Source of the DNA: DATCVR01 sp036566745
GTDB lineage: Bacteria; Actinomycetota; Actinomycetes; Jiangellales; Jiangellaceae
Length of the DNA: 13,982 nucleotides
Assembly: GCA_036566745.1 (NCBI GenBank)
Contig: DATCVR010000237.1
Location: 1-13,982 of the forward strand
Direction: 5' to 3'
The position numbers and the translations under genes are program-made. Position 1 is the first letter of the stretch. Each line of letters begins with the position of its first letter. Under the pieces are notes generated by a model. It had not been told where the DNA came from. It did no database searches and saw nothing but the letters and a program-made list of their open reading frames with translations. Positions 12,514 to 13,982 of this stretch are shown here, piece by piece.

Positions 12514-13848
12514 TCAGGGTTGGGCGCCGAAGGCGTAGGCCGATTCGTACTCCTCCGTCGTCGTGCGCACTTCGGTCGCCAGTTCGCACGTGCCGTCGAA
12601 GTCACAGCGGATCAGCGCCGAGTTGATCTGCGAGCCATCGGGGGCGTTGAAGTTGATCAGCAGGTGTCCGTTGTCCTCGAACGCCGTGCTGGTGATCCAG
12701 CCGGGCCCGGCGTCGAACCTGTGGACGAGGTCGCCGGTCTGGGCGTCGACCACCACGGTGAAGGCGTTGCCGATGCCGTCGCGGTAGGCGGGCCCGCCGA
12801 TCAGGTAGCGGCCGTCCGGGCTGAAGTGGTCGAAGGAGTAGTCGCAGGTCTCCCACAGCGGGGTGTCGCCGTCGGCCGGGTACACCGCCGAGCACGAGCC
12901 GCTGTCAGTGATGGAGCTGAAGCCGGCCACGAGCTGGGCGGACTGCGAGACGGCGGCCATCGAGATCAGGTCCCAGGGCGGGGTGGTGGAGGTGCCCTGG
13001 ACCTCGCCGTCAGCGAACGTGTCGCGGCGGGCTCCGGCCCACAGCTCCTCGTCGGTGGAGACGTTCGAGATGACGTCACGCGGGCCGAGGAAGCCGATCG
13101 GTTCCAGCCGCTGACCAGCAGGAACATCGGATTCGAGGGGAACGGTGCCTTCGCCCGGCGAGGTGAACACGGTCAGGGTGCCCGCAGCTTCGTACCACCC
13201 CACCGAGCCGCCGTCGCTGGACACGATGGGACCCATGCCGGGAATCGTCACCGGGTCGTCGCCGGGCCGCAGGATCGCGACCGCGTCGTCGATCCAGGAC
13301 ATCGCGTACACCGCCGAGCCATAGGCGACCGGGTTGCCGTACCCCTGGGGCAGGTCGGTCTCGTTCCCGTCGGCGGGCCGGAACCGCGTGCCGTCGACGT
13401 AGCCGATCGAGGGCGGGGCACCCGTGGCCAGGCCGTCGAAGCTCAGCGCCGTGGTGCCGCCGACGCCCGACGGCGGGGGCTGCTCGTCGGACGTCGGCGG
13501 GGGAACGGACGGGTCCGACGACGGCGGCGGGGCCGGAACCGTGGCGGGGGGTGTGACCGGCGCCGTGGGCGTGGTGGCGTCGGGCGTGGGTGCCGTGGGC
13601 GAGGTGGTGGGGGTGGTGGCCGGCAGTGGCGCGGTGCGTGGCGTGCCGCCGATCGAGAGTGCCGTGGGCACCGCGACGGCCAGGGCGACGGCGGTGAGCG
13701 CTCCGGCGGCCAGGTAGCGGCGCCGCCGGATCGTGTGGGCACGTTGCTTGGCAGCGCCGGCCAGTCCGGAAACGCTGGTGGCGGCCTCGGCACGGCGGTG
13801 CAGCTCGCGTGCGACTTCCTGCTCGAGATCGCGTTCGTTGCCGGTCAT
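12514..13848 (-). CDS. Membrane protein with predicted extracellular propeller domain, probable anti-sigma factor
   Basis: A 444-residue protein encoded just after an ECF sigma factor, with start and stop overlapping as ATGA. Residues 1-44 are a charged cytoplasmic helix (ERDLEQEVARELHRRAEAA, ending HTIRRRR), 45-67 a membrane helix (YLAAGALTAVALAVAVPTAL), and 68 to about 133 a Pro/Thr/Ser-rich linker suited to crossing the cell wall. From about 135 there is a beta-rich domain with repeated strands and turns (YGSAVYAMSWIDDAVAILRPGDD, FSPDGRYLIGGPAYRDG, FEDNGHLLINFNAPDG) like a beta-propeller of WD40/TolB type. Paired cysteines occur in it (SGSCSAVY, ETCDYS, IRCDFDGTCEL). No zinc-binding HxxxCxxC motif of ordinary ZAS anti-sigma factors is present. 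Role inferred from position and layout: the N-terminus holds the sigma factor and the outer domain senses a signal. Confidence 0.75.
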   Translation of the reverse strand: MTGNERDLEQEVARELHRRAEAATSVSGLAGAAKQRAHTIRRRRYLAAGALTAVALAVAVPTALSIGGTPRTAPLPATTPTTSPTAPTPDATTPTAPVTPPATVPAPPPSSDPSVPPPTSDEQPPPSGVGGTTALSFDGLATGAPPSIGYVDGTRFRPADGNETDLPQGYGNPVAYGSAVYAMSWIDDAVAILRPGDDPVTIPGMGPIVSSDGGSVGWYEAAGTLTVFTSPGEGTVPLESDVPAGQRLEPIGFLGPRDVISNVSTDEELWAGARRDTFADGEVQGTSTTPPWDLISMAAVSQSAQLVAGFSSITDSGSCSAVYPADGDTPLWETCDYSFDHFSPDGRYLIGGPAYRDGIGNAFTVVVDAQTGDLVHRFDAGPGWITSTAFEDNGHLLINFNAPDGSQINSALIRCDFDGTCELATEVRTTTEEYESAYAFGAQP

Positions 13849-13982
13849 CGGTCTGCGCCCCTCTCGTCCTGGAGGCGCGTTCGCAGGGCGGCGATCGCGC
13901 GGCTGGTCTGGGATTTCACGGTGCCGACGGAGCAGTTCAAGGTGTCGGCGGTCTGTTGCTCGCTGAGGTCCTCGTAGAAGCG
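13845..13982 (-). CDS. ECF sigma factor, SigE-type, C-terminal part
   Basis: The last 45 residues of an RNA polymerase sigma factor, cut by the right edge of the window. RFYEDLSEQQTADTLNCSVG followed by TVKSQTSRAIAALR is sigma region 4, the helix-turn-helix that reads the -35 element; the sequence is very close to actinobacterial SigE-family ECF sigma factors. The stop TGA (13845-13847) overlaps the ATG of the propeller membrane protein. In this layout the sigma gene comes first and its anti-sigma second. The promoter and regions 2 and 3 lie outside the window. Confidence 0.93.
   Translation of the reverse strand, partial: RFYEDLSEQQTADTLNCSVGTVKSQTSRAIAALRTRLQDERGADR

Noticed and set aside
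12076..13977. A 633-codon + frame across the stem-loop and opposite the propeller protein
   Set aside because: It is Arg/Gly/Ala-rich, runs through the 76-bp stem-loop, and is antisense to a gene with a membrane helix, ordered domain and coupling to a sigma factor.

Overview
The window looks like a chromosomal segment of a high-GC actinobacterium (Actinomycetota). The evidence is uniformly GC-rich third codon positions, a WhiB-family iron-sulfur regulator, a PonA2-type PASTA penicillin-binding protein, a pair of Get3/ArsA-like ATPases, a SigE-type ECF sigma factor, and several genes that appear to be transcribed without a leader. An Acidimicrobiia-like organism would fit, but the sequence alone does not settle the class. 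I see no tRNA, rRNA, CRISPR array, insertion sequence or phage gene.

Layout. 1-94 is the tail of an unidentified + gene. 189-530 (+) is a small YCII-related protein. 612-1400 (-) is an alpha/beta hydrolase, divergent from an unrecognised gene at 1503-1973 (+). 1974-2161 holds an imperfect hairpin and a 3 x 14-bp tandem repeat. 2162-2455 (-) is a WhiB4-like regulator, divergent from ponA2 (2670-5201, +). The 214-bp gap between them contains an AT-rich inverted repeat and a good leaderless promoter for ponA2. 5198-6010 (-) is an orphan protein with a 16-residue tandem repeat; its stop codon overlaps that of ponA2. 6150-7280 and 7277-8257 (-) are the two Get3/ArsA-like ATPases, with overlapping start and stop. 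8250-9152 (-) is a PAP2-family membrane phosphatase. 9176-10837 and 10834-11778 (-) are the permease and ATPase of an ABC exporter, divergent from a GbsR/MarR-like regulator (11880-12428, +) across a perfect palindromic operator. 12422-12497 is a long compound stem-loop between convergent genes. 12514-13848 (-) is a membrane protein with a predicted propeller domain, co-transcribed with the truncated ECF sigma factor at the right edge, so it is probably that sigma factor's anti-sigma partner.

How the parts relate. WhiB4, PonA2 and the ATPase pair also lie side by side in Mycobacterium tuberculosis (Rv3681c, Rv3682, Rv3679-Rv3680, from memory). Here the pair lies on the other side of ponA2, inverted, with an orphan gene in between. 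This suggests an old functional neighbourhood joining redox sensing, peptidoglycan synthesis and membrane-protein handling. The ABC exporter, PAP2 and ATPase genes run in one direction with overlaps or short gaps, but the ATPase pair also seems to have its own promoter inside the end of the PAP2 gene. Five probable transcription-unit first genes have a TANNNT hexamer 7-8 bases before the start codon and no clear Shine-Dalgarno sequence. Most genes inside operons have one.

The best candidates for something undescribed are the orphan repeat protein beside ponA2, the 76-bp stem-loop element, and the propeller-type anti-sigma protein. Family names come from motif recognition and memory; no database search was run.
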